Assembly (NCBI RefSeq): GCF_003863965.1
Contig: NZ_RRCN01000001.1
Location: 3,678,304-3,742,303, forward strand
Reading direction: 5' to 3'
Source of the DNA: Paenibacillus oralis
GTDB taxonomy: Bacteria > Bacillota > Bacilli > Paenibacillales > Paenibacillaceae
Length of the DNA: 64,000 nt
Made by a program: the position numbers and the translations under genes. Below the pieces are notes generated by a model. It did not search any database. It saw only the letters and a program-made list of their open reading frames with translations, and was not told the origin of the DNA. Numbering within the stretch: the first letter of the stretch is position 1; each line of letters starts with the position of its first letter. Below, piece by piece: positions 22,600 to 31,321 of this stretch.

Positions 22600-24060
22600 T
22601 TAGTTGCCGCCCTGCGGCACGGCCAAGCCGAGACCTTCGGCAACGCGTGTTCCGTACTCTGGATCGGCTTTGTAGAAGTGCTCGATTTGCCGCAGCTTGA
22701 TCTCGTCTTTTTCCACCGGTTTCATGGCGTTTACGATGTTTTCGACCAGACGGGTGCGTTCTTCATCGCTCAGCAGGCGGTACAGGTCGCCGGCTTGTGT
22801 ATAGTGGTCATCGTGGTCGTAGGCGACGCTGTCGGCATATCCCGTCACTTCGAACGGGGAAATTTTATGCTGCGGAGATTCCGCCGGGCCGCCGTAGCTG
22901 TTGGGCTCATAGTAAACGGAGGCTCCGCCGTTGCCGTCCCCGCGCATGAAGCCGTCGCGCTGATTGTTGTTCACTTCGGCGATCGGACGGTTGATCGGCA
23001 GCGTGTTATGGTTTGCGCCAACGCGGTAACGATGCGCGTCAGAGTAGGCAAACAGGCGGCCTTGCAGCATTTTGTCCGGTGAAGCCTCGATTCCTGGGAC
23101 GAAGTTGCCCGGCGAGAACGTCGCCTGCTCAACTTCGGCAAAATAGTTCTCCGGATTCCGGTTCAGCGTCATTACGCCGACTTCGATCAGCGGGTAATCT
23201 TTTTGGGACCATACTTTGGTCACGTCGAACGGATCGAAGCGGTACGTTTGCGCATCTTCAAGCGGCATGATTTGCACGTACAGCGTCCAACTCGGAAAGT
23301 CGCCTTGCTTGATCGCGTTGAATAGATCCTCGGTATGGTAATCCGGATTTTCGCCCGCCAATTTTTCGGCCAGTTTGACGTCGAGGTTTTGGATGCCTTG
23401 ATTCGTTTTGAAGTGATATTTCACCCACACTGCTTCGCCCTCCGCGTTTACCCATTTAAAGGTGTGGCTGCCGAAACCGTGCATATGACGGTATGTAGCC
23501 GGGATACCGCGGTCGGAGAACAAAATCGTCACTTGATGCAGCGATTCCGGCGACAAAGACCAGAAATCCCACACGGCGTTCGGGTTTTTCAGGTGCGTTT
23601 GCGGGTGGCGTTTTTGCGTGTGAATGAAGTCCGGGAACTTGATCGCATCGCGAATAAAGAACACCGGCGTATTGTTTCCGACCAGGTCGTAGTTGCCTTC
23701 TTCGGTGTAGAACTTCACGGCATATCCGCGCGGGTCGCGGACGGTATCCGCAGAGCCCAACTCGCCGGCCACCGTCGAAAAGCGGATAAACATCGGGGTT
23801 TGCTTCCCGACTTCGGACAGAAAAGCCGCTTTGGTGTATTTGGAGACATCGTTCGTCACTTCAAATACCCCATGGGCACCGGCGCCTTTGGCGTGAACGA
23901 CGCGCTCGGGCACGCGTTCCCGGTTAAAATGGGCCAACTTCTCCAGCAAGTGAACGTCCTGGATCAAGACGGGGCCGCGCTGGCCGGCCGTAATCGAGTT
24001 TTGGTTGTCTCCCACCGGAGCGCCTGAGCTAGTGGTTAAGCGATTTTTATCATTAGTCAT
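22600..24060 (-). CDS. katA: Catalase (monofunctional haem type, KatA)
   Basis: Small-subunit haem catalase, 486 residues, degrading hydrogen peroxide to water and oxygen in the cytoplasm. The catalytic His is in [13 protein letters not shown] (His56), the distal Asn in [10 protein letters not shown], and the haem-ligating Tyr in [19 protein letters not shown]-region and wrapping-loop sequences are normal and length is typical of clade 3. The ATG follows AGAGGTGATTAA on the coding strand. A partial PerR-box match lies just upstream (24079-24093), which would give peroxide induction as in Bacillus katA. Confidence 0.95.
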   Translation of the reverse strand: MTNDKNRLTTSSGAPVGDNQNSITAGQRGPVLIQDVHLLEKLAHFNRERVPERVVHAKGAGAHGVFEVTNDVSKYTKAAFLSEVGKQTPMFIRFSTVAGELGSADTVRDPRGYAVKFYTEEGNYDLVGNNTPVFFIRDAIKFPDFIHTQKRHPQTHLKNPNAVWDFWSLSPESLHQVTILFSDRGIPATYRHMHGFGSHTFKWVNAEGEAVWVKYHFKTNQGIQNLDVKLAEKLAGENPDYHTEDLFNAIKQGDFPSWTLYVQIMPLEDAQTYRFDPFDVTKVWSQKDYPLIEVGVMTLNRNPENYFAEVEQATFSPGNFVPGIEASPDKMLQGRLFAYSDAHRYRVGANHNTLPINRPIAEVNNNQRDGFMRGDGNGGASVYYEPNSYGGPAESPQHKISPFEVTGYADSVAYDHDDHYTQAGDLYRLLSDEERTRLVENIVNAMKPVEKDEIKLRQIEHFYKADPEYGTRVAEGLGLAVPQGGN

Positions 24061-24078
24061 TTAATCACCTCTTAGTAA

Positions 24079-24093
24079 ATGTAATTATTCAAA
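24079..24093 (-). promoter_or_regulatory. Possible PerR box upstream of katA
   Basis: Minus-strand TTTGAATAATTACAT agrees with the PerR operator TTATAATNATTATAA at 10 of 14 positions. It lies only about 18 bp before the start codon, close for an operator, so the call is tentative. Confidence 0.3.
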
Positions 24094-24253
24094 TTCCTTC
24101 GCTTTGATAACTTAACTTTACCGGGACGGGGGAGCTTTGTCATGAAGGCGCGATGAATCGATGATGAAATATGCATGAAGGTTGGATAAAGATTGTAAGT
24201 TTTATTTTTTTCACCTATAATCCAATAGTGAAGAAAGCTTGGAACCAAGCGAA

Positions 24254-24460
24254 AAATCAGTGCCCGTAGGTCCTGGAAGCCGGTGCGTTTGCCGCGCGCA
24301 GCTTCTCGGTTAAAAGGGAAGCCGGTGCAAATCCGGCACGGTCCCGCCACTGTAAACAGGGACGCCGCTCATATTGCCACTGTCACCCGCCGAAGACGGG
24401 GGATGGGAAGGCGAGCTGCCGTCAAAACCTGCGAGTCAGGAGACCTGCCCACGGGTGATT
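24254..24460 (+). ncRNA. Cobalamin (B12) riboswitch
   Basis: All hallmark parts are readable: the closing stem AATCAGTGCCCGT (24255) with ACGGGTGATT (24451), the core GGGAAGCCGGTGCAAATCC, the B12 box region GCCACTGTAAACAGGGA, a second GCCACTGT copy in P6, and AGTCAGGAGACCTGCCC near the 3' end. It senses adenosylcobalamin or a related form and should shut off the downstream btuF-btuC-btuD importer when B12 is plentiful. A terminator 100 nt downstream provides the expression platform. Confidence 0.97.
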
Positions 24461-24559
24461 AAAGACGGTCCTTCGAGGAAAGGATAACGTTCTGCTAAGA
24501 TCACCATGCCCTTAAGGCGGGCTATCCGTTTCCCGCTGAAGGCGTGACTTTGTGGACGT

Positions 24560-24590
24560 ACCCCCATCCGCCGGGATTGGGGGTTTTTCT
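24560..24590 (+). terminator. Expression-platform terminator of the cobalamin riboswitch
   Basis: ACCCCCATCC, a short loop, GGATTGGGGGT and then TTTTC. Together with the aptamer at 24254-24460 this indicates transcriptional control of the B12 uptake genes. Confidence 0.8.
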
Positions 24591-24696
24591 TGTTTAACGG
24601 GCAGGGGCCCGTTGCCGTAGGCATCGCTTAGTATTTTGGGGTTTCAGTAGCCCTTTGGAACAACCCGCAGAAAAGCATAAAAGAGGAGAGATATTG

Positions 24697-25719
24697 ATGA
24701 AAAAGTGGTTGAATTTATGGGGGATCGCGCTGCTGGCGATGGCGCTTTTATTGGCGGGCTGCGGCCAGGATAAAGGCGCGGGCGGCCAAAGCACGGCAGG
24801 CTCGGCCGCGGGCCAAACCGGGCAGAATGCCGGTTCGAATGCCGGAAACGGGGAGGCGCAGGGCAAGCAGCTCGCCAACCAGACGGCGTACCCGCTCACG
24901 TTGAAGGATTCCAGCGGTAAAGAATTTACGTTTGAGTCCGCGCCGCAAAAAATCGTTTCCCTGGCCCCGTCGGAGACGGAGACGTTGTTCGCGCTCGGAC
25001 TAGATCAGCAGATCGCCGGTGTTTCCGATTTGGACGATTACCCGGAAGCGGTGAAGGACAAGCCCAAAATGGGCGGATTTAAGGTGAACGTGGAGGCAGT
25101 TGTCGCCGCGCAGCCGGACTTGATCGTGGCGGCCAGCCTGATCGACGAACAGACGGTCAAAAGCTTGACCGATTTGGGGTTCAAGGTGTTCCAGTCCAAT
25201 CCGAAAACGATGAGCGATGTGATGGAGCACATTAAGACGATCGGCGAGATCACCGACCATCAGGCTGAGGCCGAAGAAGTAGTCGGTCAAATGCAGCAGG
25301 AGCTTAGCCGGGTAACTGATGCGGTTAAATCGCTGACGGAAGATCAGAAGAAAAAAGTGTACATCGAATTTTCGCCGGGTTGGACGGTCGGCAAAGGCGA
25401 GTTTATGGACGAAATGATCACTCTGGCCGGCGGCGTCAATGTGGCTTCCGACGTGCAGGGCTGGAGTGAAATCAACGAAGAGAACATCATTAAAGCAAAC
25501 CCGGACGTGATTCTGTACGCCAAAAGCGTTGTCGACGAAAACAACCGTACGCTGGCGGACATCATCAAAGGACGCGCCGGCTGGGATCAAATTACCGCAA
25601 TCAAGGAAGACCGCGTCGTCGGGCTGGACGACAATCTGCTCAGCCGCCCGGGCCCGCGGGTGACGCAAGGATTAACCCAAGTCGCCAAGGCTATTTATCC
25701 GGAACTGATTCAGCCATGA
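24697..25719 (+). CDS. btuF: Cobalamin-binding lipoprotein of B12 ABC importer
   Basis: Substrate-binding lipoprotein of 340 residues in the BtuF/FecB helical-backbone class. The signal peptide ends with lipobox LLAGC and is followed by a Gly/Asn/Gln-rich linker. The conserved start of the fold is KIVSLAPSETETLFALGLDQQIAGVSDLDDYP (about residues 84-115), and QPDLIVAAS follows. The in-frame upstream ATG at 24655 has no signal sequence behind it, whereas ATG 24697 follows AGAGGAGAG and starts the signal peptide. B12 specificity is inferred from the riboswitch immediately upstream, since the protein class also binds iron siderophores. Confidence 0.88.
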   Translation: MKKWLNLWGIALLAMALLLAGCGQDKGAGGQSTAGSAAGQTGQNAGSNAGNGEAQGKQLANQTAYPLTLKDSSGKEFTFESAPQKIVSLAPSETETLFALGLDQQIAGVSDLDDYPEAVKDKPKMGGFKVNVEAVVAAQPDLIVAASLIDEQTVKSLTDLGFKVFQSNPKTMSDVMEHIKTIGEITDHQAEAEEVVGQMQQELSRVTDAVKSLTEDQKKKVYIEFSPGWTVGKGEFMDEMITLAGGVNVASDVQGWSEINEENIIKANPDVILYAKSVVDENNRTLADIIKGRAGWDQITAIKEDRVVGLDDNLLSRPGPRVTQGLTQVAKAIYPELIQP

Positions 25720-26765
25720 TGACCGGCAAGCTGGCCGGTTACGGGGGTGTCCTGGTGGCGCTGCTGGCCGTGACGCTGCTGTTTTGCATCGGGATCGGCT
25801 CGGTACCGCTGCCGCTTGGCGACATCGCCCGCATTTTACTGCACCGCTTACCGGGCTTGGGGAGCTGGATCACGCCGGACTGGAGCGTGGCTTCGGAGCA
25901 AATCGTCCTTCAGGTGCGCCTTCCACGCGTTTTGTTGGGGCTATTGGTCGGCGCGACGCTTGCGGTGGCCGGGGCCGGCTTTCAAGGCGTGCTGCGCAAT
26001 CCGCTGGCCGATCCGTTTACGCTCGGCGTTTCGTCGGGATCGGCGATCGGCGCGGCCGTGCTTATTTTTTTCGGCTGGCAGTTTTCTTTGCTTGGGGTGT
26101 TTACACTGCCGGCGGTTGCTTTCCTGACAGGCGCGGTCACACTGTGGATCGTCATCTGGCTGGCCCGCGAAAACGGGAGAATCCCGATCGAAAGCCTGAT
26201 TTTGTCCGGCGTCGTCATGCAGTCGTTCCTCGGCGCGGTGGTGTCGTTTTTGACGGCGATGTCCAAGCAAACGGTCAATGAAATTTTATATTGGACGATG
26301 GGCAGCTTAGCCTTACGCGGATGGTCGTATACGGCCATCCTTTTCCCGTATTTGCTGGTGGGCGGGGTGTTTCTGTGGAGCCGGGCCGGAACGCTCAATT
26401 TGCTGGCGCTCGGCGAACGTCAGGCGGCGCATTCGGGGCTGAACGTGGAGCGGACGAAGCTGATCGTGCTGCTCATAGCCACGCTGATGACGGCGGCGGC
26501 CGTGTCGGTGTCCGGTGTCATCGGGTTCGTCGGCCTCGTGATCCCGCACATGATCCGTCTGATTACCGGACCCGATTACCGCCTGATCATTCCGCTTTCC
26601 GCGCTTGGCGGCGGGATATTTATGATGTGGAGCGATCTTGCGGCCCGCACGCTATTGGCGCCGACGGAAATCCCGCTCGGCATCGTCACCGCTTTTGTCG
26701 GGGCTCCTTTCTTCGGCTATTTGCTGTACCGGAAAAAGAAGGAGCGGGAGGGGGAACTGCGTTGA
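25716..26765 (+). CDS. btuC: B12/iron-type ABC transporter permease (BtuC/FecCD)
   Basis: FecCD-family permease, 349 residues, with about ten membrane segments. Family hallmarks are [51 protein letters not shown]-type sequence (about residues 65-115) and [24 protein letters not shown] near residue 265-290, the loop that contacts the ATPase. It overlaps the binding-protein gene by 4 bp (ATGA). It moves cobalamin across the membrane, with specificity inferred from the riboswitch. Confidence 0.9.
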   Translation: [349 protein letters not shown]

Positions 26766-27565
26766 TCGAGGTAAAAAAGCTTTCCAAAACGTACGGCCGC
26801 CAGGCGGTCATCCGCGATGTGACCTGGAGCGTGCGGAAGGGCGAATTTTGGGGGCTGATCGGACCTAACGGCAGCGGCAAAACGACGCTGCTCCATCTGA
26901 TTTCCGGCGTGGAGCGGCCGGATTCGGGGGAGATTGCGCTGGATGGCCGTCCGCTCTCTTCCTATGGCCGCAAGTCGCTGTCGCGGAAAATCGCCGTGCT
27001 GCAGCAGGACGGTCTGCCTCCGGTTTCGTACAGCGTCCGCGATGTGGTTGAGATGGGGCGTTTTCCGTATCAGGATTGGCGCGGCAGGGAGAAGGACGGA
27101 CCGGAGGCCCCCCGGCGGCTGCTCGGCGAAATTATGGATAAGCTGGAACTGACCGCGCTGGAGAACCGGCCGCTGAGCGCGCTGAGCGGAGGGCAGCGCC
27201 AGCGCGCCGCGCTCGGCAAGGTGATGGCGCAGCAGCCGGAGCTGGTGCTGCTCGATGAACCGACGACCTATTTGGACCTTCGTTACCAAATGCAGTTCAT
27301 GGAGCTGGTCGCCGGGTGGCAGCGGGAGGAAGGACTGACGGTCGTAGCCGTGATGCATGATTTGAACCTGGCCGCTTTGTTTTGCGACCGTCTCTTGGTG
27401 CTGAGCGAAGGGCGTATTGTCGCGGAGGGACCGCCTGAAGACATTTTGTCCACGGCTTTGGTAGAGGAGGTCTATCAAGTGAAGGCGTATCGGGTGCCGC
27501 ATCCGGACAGCGGCGTCCCGCAGCTGCTTTTGCAGAGGCGGAAGGCGGAAAGCGGGGAAGCCTAG
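26762..27565 (+). CDS. btuD: B12/iron-type ABC transporter ATP-binding protein (BtuD/FecE)
   Basis: ATPase subunit of 267 residues. Walker A IGPNGSGKTTLL (about residues 36-47), signature LSGGQRQRAALGKVMAQQ (about 140-157), Walker B LVLLDEPTTYLDL (about 160-172) and switch His in VAVMHDLNLA are present. The start is a TTG at 26762 overlapping the permease stop (TTGA), with GAGGGGG upstream. The frame stays open far upstream through the permease gene in another frame, which is not coding. It completes the btuFCD set. Confidence 0.9.
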   Translation: MIEVKKLSKTYGRQAVIRDVTWSVRKGEFWGLIGPNGSGKTTLLHLISGVERPDSGEIALDGRPLSSYGRKSLSRKIAVLQQDGLPPVSYSVRDVVEMGRFPYQDWRGREKDGPEAPRRLLGEIMDKLELTALENRPLSALSGGQRQRAALGKVMAQQPELVLLDEPTTYLDLRYQMQFMELVAGWQREEGLTVVAVMHDLNLAALFCDRLLVLSEGRIVAEGPPEDILSTALVEEVYQVKAYRVPHPDSGVPQLLLQRRKAESGEA

Positions 27566-27659
27566 TAGACGATTCTGGAAATAACGTTAGCATGATGGCA
27601 AGTGAAGACTTGAGAAAACGGAAAAATAGTCTATTGAAGATCTCGGGTGACAACATAAA

Positions 27660-27753
27660 GGAAAAAAAGGGCGCTATTTCAGCCGATATCCCCCATGTTG
27701 CGTGAAATAGAGGAATTTTATGGCGCTATTCTCACGATTTAGTGGCGAAAGGC
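27660..27753. repeat. Left half of an intergenic inverted-repeat element split by IS256
   Basis: Contains AAATAGAGGAA (27705-27715), whose exact complement TTCCTCTATTT lies beyond the insertion at 29322-29332. It also contains GGCGAAAGG (27744-27752), which pairs with CCTTTCGCC once the IS and one target copy are removed. Several CTATTT/AAATAG boxes are spread through it. No gene is seen in 27566-27761. Confidence 0.65.
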
Positions 27754-27761
27754 CGCCTTTC

Positions 27762-29232
27762 GGTAGCGTCAAGAGTTTTGTGTAATTATCTTTTAGGGTT
27801 CGAAGTAGGGTATCCATTGGGACAATGGATATCATTGGTTTTCAAGCTTCAGGGGGGATCCCCCCTGAAAAATTTCCTTTTCATTTCCAGTTGTCAAAGT
27901 GTCCTTGTTATCTATGCTTTGTGTGCCACACCTGGCTAACGCGACTGCATCGGCTCAGGCCTGGGGATATTTTTCGTCAAACATTTTTTTGAGCGCTTGC
28001 TGGGTTTTTGCATCCGCGAATCCACGCAACACCCGGCTGCTCCAGCGTTCGTTATAGGAGAGGGCCTCTAGATAAATAATTTTCTCCGCTGCATCCATGT
28101 TCGTCAAACTGTTCATGGGCCGCAGCCGCTTGCGGATTTCCTTGTTTGTTCGCTCGATGGGGTTCGAGGTGTAAATGGCATAGTGGATCATCGTTGGGAA
28201 ATCGTAAAAGCGAAGGAGGACCGGTAACTCGTTCTCCCACGACGCGAGCTCCTTCGGATAGATCTTGCCCCACTTGGCTTGCACGAGGTCGAAATTGGCC
28301 ATGGCGACATCGCGATCCATGGCACTGTAAATCGTCTTCATGTCCGTCACGAAATCCGCTTTGTCCTTATCGCGGATTTTCGGTAGCGTATTGCGCATTT
28401 TATGAGTGACGCAACGCTGGACGCCGGCCTGCGGATACGTTTCCCGGAAGGCCTCCTCCAGTCCCGCTAAGCCATCGAATACGCCCAGCAGCACCTCGTG
28501 CACGCCACGTTTGTAGAGGTCTCGCAGGACATCCCTCCACCCGTTGGCGCTTTCTTTGCCGCCAAGGCTGAAGCTAAGGATCTCACGGTGTCCGGCCTCA
28601 TCGACACCCATGGCAATATAAATGACTTCGCTGGCGACGGACTGACGCTTGAGCTTCACGTACATCCCGTCCAGATAGATGACCGCATAACGCTTGGCCA
28701 GCGGTCGAGCCTGCCAGGCCGCAACGTCTTCCAGCACCGTGCTCGTGATGTTGCTCACGGTCGTTGGCGAGTACTGGGCGCCAAACATTTTTTCAATGAA
28801 GGCGGCGATGTCTCTTGTGCTCATCCCGCCCTTGTACATGTGAATGACCGTGTCCTCTAGCCAAGCTTCCCGCCGCTGGTAGGGCGCGAACAGTTCCGTC
28901 TGAAAGTCGCCTTGGCGATCCCGCGGCACTTGCAGATCCGGAATCACCCCGTGTCGGGTTTCCCAGTTCCTGCTGTAATATCCGTTGCGGCTGTTTGCCA
29001 CTTCCGGGTGTTCTACTTGTAAGTAATTTTTAATTTCCTCCTTTAAAAGAGTTTCAATTTTTTCTTTTAGAAAACTTTGCATTGTATTTTCGAGTTGTTC
29101 TGTGAACGAGTTTTGTTGTATAGTTGTCATTGAGTAGGGTTCCTCCTTGGTGACTTCGCAATCCCAAGCATACCCTACTTTTTTGTCGTTTGATAGACTA
29201 ACCTGTCCTTACACAACTTATTTTACGCCATC
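27762..29232 (-). mobile_element. Complete IS256-family insertion sequence with 8-bp target duplication
   Basis: A 1471-bp element. Read inward, the ends are GGTAGCGTCAAGAG... and GATGGCGTAAAATAAG..., sharing GCGT and TTGTGTAA at matching positions, like the GAT...TTGTGTAA ends of IS256 itself. The direct repeat CGCCTTTC flanks both sides (27754-27761 and 29233-29240), the 8-bp duplication expected of the family. The transposase gene is intact. Removing the element and one duplicate restores a palindrome, GGCGAAAGG-CCG-CCTTTCGCC, so it hit the centre of a hairpin. It lies between btuD and cobT. Confidence 0.93.
27955..29130 (-). CDS. IS256-family (mutator-type) transposase
   Basis: Transposase of 391 residues, full length for the family. 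Catalytic acids can be placed at Asp in VIYLDGMYVKLKR (about residue 155), Asp in LLGVFDGLAGLEEAF (about 221) and Glu in ERTNKEIRKRLRPM (about 334). Family blocks include HMYKGGMSTRDIA, CVTHKMRNTLPKI and LEALSYNERWSSRVLRGF. The ATG follows AAGGAGGAACC on the coding strand. Confidence 0.95.
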   Translation of the reverse strand: MTTIQQNSFTEQLENTMQSFLKEKIETLLKEEIKNYLQVEHPEVANSRNGYYSRNWETRHGVIPDLQVPRDRQGDFQTELFAPYQRREAWLEDTVIHMYKGGMSTRDIAAFIEKMFGAQYSPTTVSNITSTVLEDVAAWQARPLAKRYAVIYLDGMYVKLKRQSVASEVIYIAMGVDEAGHREILSFSLGGKESANGWRDVLRDLYKRGVHEVLLGVFDGLAGLEEAFRETYPQAGVQRCVTHKMRNTLPKIRDKDKADFVTDMKTIYSAMDRDVAMANFDLVQAKWGKIYPKELASWENELPVLLRFYDFPTMIHYAIYTSNPIERTNKEIRKRLRPMNSLTNMDAAEKIIYLEALSYNERWSSRVLRGFADAKTQQALKKMFDEKYPQA

Positions 29233-29240
29233 CGCCTTTC

Positions 29241-29337
29241 GCCCTGTTCATCGAAAAATAAGACCCTAAAGTTCCCCTATGGTGATGAATAGACTCAAAT
29301 TCGGAAAATAGGACCCTAAAGTTCCTCTATTTTATGG
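29241..29337. repeat. Right half of the IS256-split element (GACCCTAAAGTTCC boxes)
   Basis: Two direct boxes, AAGACCCTAAAGTTCCCCTAT near 29260 and AGGACCCTAAAGTTCCTCTAT near 29310, about 50 bp apart. The second includes the complement of the AAATAGAGGAA box left of the IS. Box spacing of about 50 bp again resembles the four-box elements elsewhere in the window. The remaining 29338-29486 holds no recognised feature. Confidence 0.6.
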
Positions 29338-29486
29338 GGACGATACTGAGCACAAGACTAATATGGGACAAAGTGACCCATGGCCCCTGTCCACAGATAA
29401 GCCATATTATTTCCGGATCATTCTACTAGGGCGATTGGAGCGGCGAAACCGGAAATTGAGGCGGAAAAAGCGAACAGAGGATGCGG

Positions 29487-29551
29487 GCAGATGAACCGAG
29501 CAGATGAACCGAGCAGATGAACCGAGCAGATGAACCGAACAGTTGAACCGA
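29487..29551. repeat. 13-bp tandem repeat (GAGCAGATGAACC) before cobT
   Basis: Four to five head-to-tail units of GAGCAGATGAACC, the last ones changed to GAACAGTTGAACC. They end just before the cobT ribosome binding site (GGGGAAGGGA). Confidence 0.85.
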
Positions 29552-29572
29552 ACGGGGAAGGGACGAATAGTC

Positions 29573-30637
29573 ATGGGATATGATGCGATTTTGGAACTTA
29601 TCGGAAGCATCGGCGGGCTGGATACGGTGGCGATGGCTGCCGCCGAGGAACATTTGGGGCGGTTGACGAAGCCGCCCGGCAGTCTCGGCAAGCTGGAGGG
29701 ATTGGCCGTCAAGCTGGCTGGTATTACGGGTGAAGCGCTGCCGGAGTTCCCGCGGCGCACGGTGTTTGTGATGGCCGCCGACCACGGCGTTTGCGAGGAA
29801 GGCGTCAGCGCCTTTCCGGCGGAAGTGACGCCGCAGATGGTGGGCAATTTCCTTGCCGGGGGAGCGGCGGTGAACGTGCTGGCGCGCCAGGCCGGCGCCG
29901 ACGTCGTGTGCGTTGATATCGGCGTGAACGCGGAGCTGTTGCACCCGGCTTTGATGCAGCGGAAAGTGCGGTACGGCACATCCAATATGGCCAAAGGCGC
30001 GGCGATGACCCGGGAGGAAGCGGAGGCGGCCGTGCTGATCGGGGCGCGGCTTGTGGAGGAAGCGGCATCCCACGGCGTTCGCCTGTTCGTTACGGGCGAA
30101 ATGGGCATCGGCAATACGACGGCCAGTGCGGCGATGATGAGCGCTTTAACCGGGATTTCGCCGGAGCATAGCGTCGGCCGGGGAACCGGGATCGACGATG
30201 AACGGCTGCGCCGCAAAATCGAAGTCGTGCAGCGCGCCCTGGAGGTCAATCGTCCGGACCCGGGAGACCCGCTCGACGTGTTAGCTAAAGTGGGCGGCCT
30301 GGAAATCGCCGGGCTCACCGGAGTCATTCTTGGCGCCGCGAAAAGCCGCTGCCCCGTCGTGATCGACGGCTTCATTTCCAGCGTGGCGGCGCTTGCCGCA
30401 AGCCGGCTAGCGCCGGAAGCGGCCGGGTATATGATCGCTTCCCACGTTTCTGCGGAGCAGGGGCACCGCCAGCTGCTTCGGGAGCTTAAGCTCGATCCGA
30501 TGCTGGAGCTCGGCATGCGGCTCGGCGAGGGAACCGGCGGGGTGCTCGCCCTGCATTTGGTGGACGCGGCGAGCTGGATCATGCGGGAGATGGCTACGTT
30601 TGAGAGCGCGGGGATTTCCACGGGCGGCGACCAGTAA
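29573..30637 (+). CDS. cobT: Nicotinate-nucleotide--dimethylbenzimidazole phosphoribosyltransferase
   Basis: CobT, 354 residues, makes alpha-ribazole 5'-phosphate from nicotinate mononucleotide and dimethylbenzimidazole, the lower-ligand branch of B12 assembly. Visible blocks are LTKPPGSLGKLEGLAVKLAGI (about residues 26-46), VFVMAADHGVCEEGVSAFPAEVT (about 63-85), GEMGIGNTTASAA (about 174-186) and SHVSAEQGHRQLL with LGEGTGG near the C-terminus. The ATG at 29573 follows GGGGAAGGGA; an upstream TTG (29543) lies in the tandem repeat and is unlikely. It heads the cobT-cobU-cobS-cobQ group. Confidence 0.93.
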   Translation: MGYDAILELIGSIGGLDTVAMAAAEEHLGRLTKPPGSLGKLEGLAVKLAGITGEALPEFPRRTVFVMAADHGVCEEGVSAFPAEVTPQMVGNFLAGGAAVNVLARQAGADVVCVDIGVNAELLHPALMQRKVRYGTSNMAKGAAMTREEAEAAVLIGARLVEEAASHGVRLFVTGEMGIGNTTASAAMMSALTGISPEHSVGRGTGIDDERLRRKIEVVQRALEVNRPDPGDPLDVLAKVGGLEIAGLTGVILGAAKSRCPVVIDGFISSVAALAASRLAPEAAGYMIASHVSAEQGHRQLLRELKLDPMLELGMRLGEGTGGVLALHLVDAASWIMREMATFESAGISTGGDQ

Positions 30638-30700
30638 AATATAGGGGCGCTGCCCGGGCGAAATTGCGTCAACAGTCAACATGAGTTTGGGGGGAAAGCG

Positions 30701-31321
30701 ATGAAAGTAACGATCACGGGCGGCGCCCGCAGCGGCAAAAGCTCGTTTGCCGAGCGCTGGATTATGAAGCATGCGAAAGCTGCGTTATATATCGCGACCG
30801 GGCAAGCCTTCGACGAAGAAATGGCCGAGCGGATCGCGCTGCACCGGCGGCAGCGGGAACAAAGCGGATTTGCTTGGACGACGGTGGAGGAGCCGCTGCG
30901 GCTGGCGGAAAAGCTGACGGAGTTAGGGGACGAGCTGCGGGCAAGCGGGGCGGAAGCGGCCGGGACGAACCAGCAGGGAACGGAAAAGGCGGGCTCGTCC
31001 GCCACGGCCGTCGTGCTCGTCGACTGCCTCACGTTATGGCTGTCGAACATGCTGCTAGAGCAGGGGGAACGGCCCGACGCGGCCGAGGTCATGGAGCGGG
31101 AAATCGGGCGGCTGGCTGCCGCGGCCGAAGCTTTCCCCGGCACGCTGGTGATGGTCACCAACGAGGTGGGCGACGGAATCGTACCGGAATACCCTTTGGG
31201 CCGGTTGTATCGCGACTTGGCGGGCAGGTTGAACCGCAGGATGGCGGCCATTTCCGAGCAGGTGTTTCTCGTGACGGCAGGCATTCCGATCGAGTTGAAA
31301 AGCAGGGAGTATCGGCTATGA
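30701..31321 (+). CDS. cobU: Adenosylcobinamide kinase / adenosylcobinamide-phosphate guanylyltransferase
   Basis: Bifunctional CobU, 206 residues: phosphorylates adenosylcobinamide, then attaches GMP. The P-loop ITGGARSGKSSFAE is at residues 3-16, the guanylylated His region is in ALHRRQREQSGFAWTTVEEPLRLAE, and VLVDCLTLWLSNML and VTNEVGDGIVPEYPLGRLYRDLAGRLN are conserved. An Ala/Gly/Thr-rich stretch near residues 85-105 (GAEAAGTNQQGTEKAGSS) is a small insertion relative to usual members. It overlaps cobS by 4 bp. Confidence 0.93.
   Translation: MKVTITGGARSGKSSFAERWIMKHAKAALYIATGQAFDEEMAERIALHRRQREQSGFAWTTVEEPLRLAEKLTELGDELRASGAEAAGTNQQGTEKAGSSATAVVLVDCLTLWLSNMLLEQGERPDAAEVMEREIGRLAAAAEAFPGTLVMVTNEVGDGIVPEYPLGRLYRDLAGRLNRRMAAISEQVFLVTAGIPIELKSREYRL

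Noticed and set aside
24655..24696. Earlier ATG for the B12-binding lipoprotein
   Set aside because: It would put charged residues before the signal peptide; ATG 24697 has AGAGGAGAG and starts the signal sequence directly.
26291..26761. Upstream extension of the BtuD frame
   Set aside because: Lies inside the btuC gene; the TTG at 26762 overlaps the btuC stop and has GAGGGGG.
30874..31317. Upstream extension of the CobS frame
   Set aside because: Lies inside cobU in another frame; the ATGA overlap at 31318 is the natural start.
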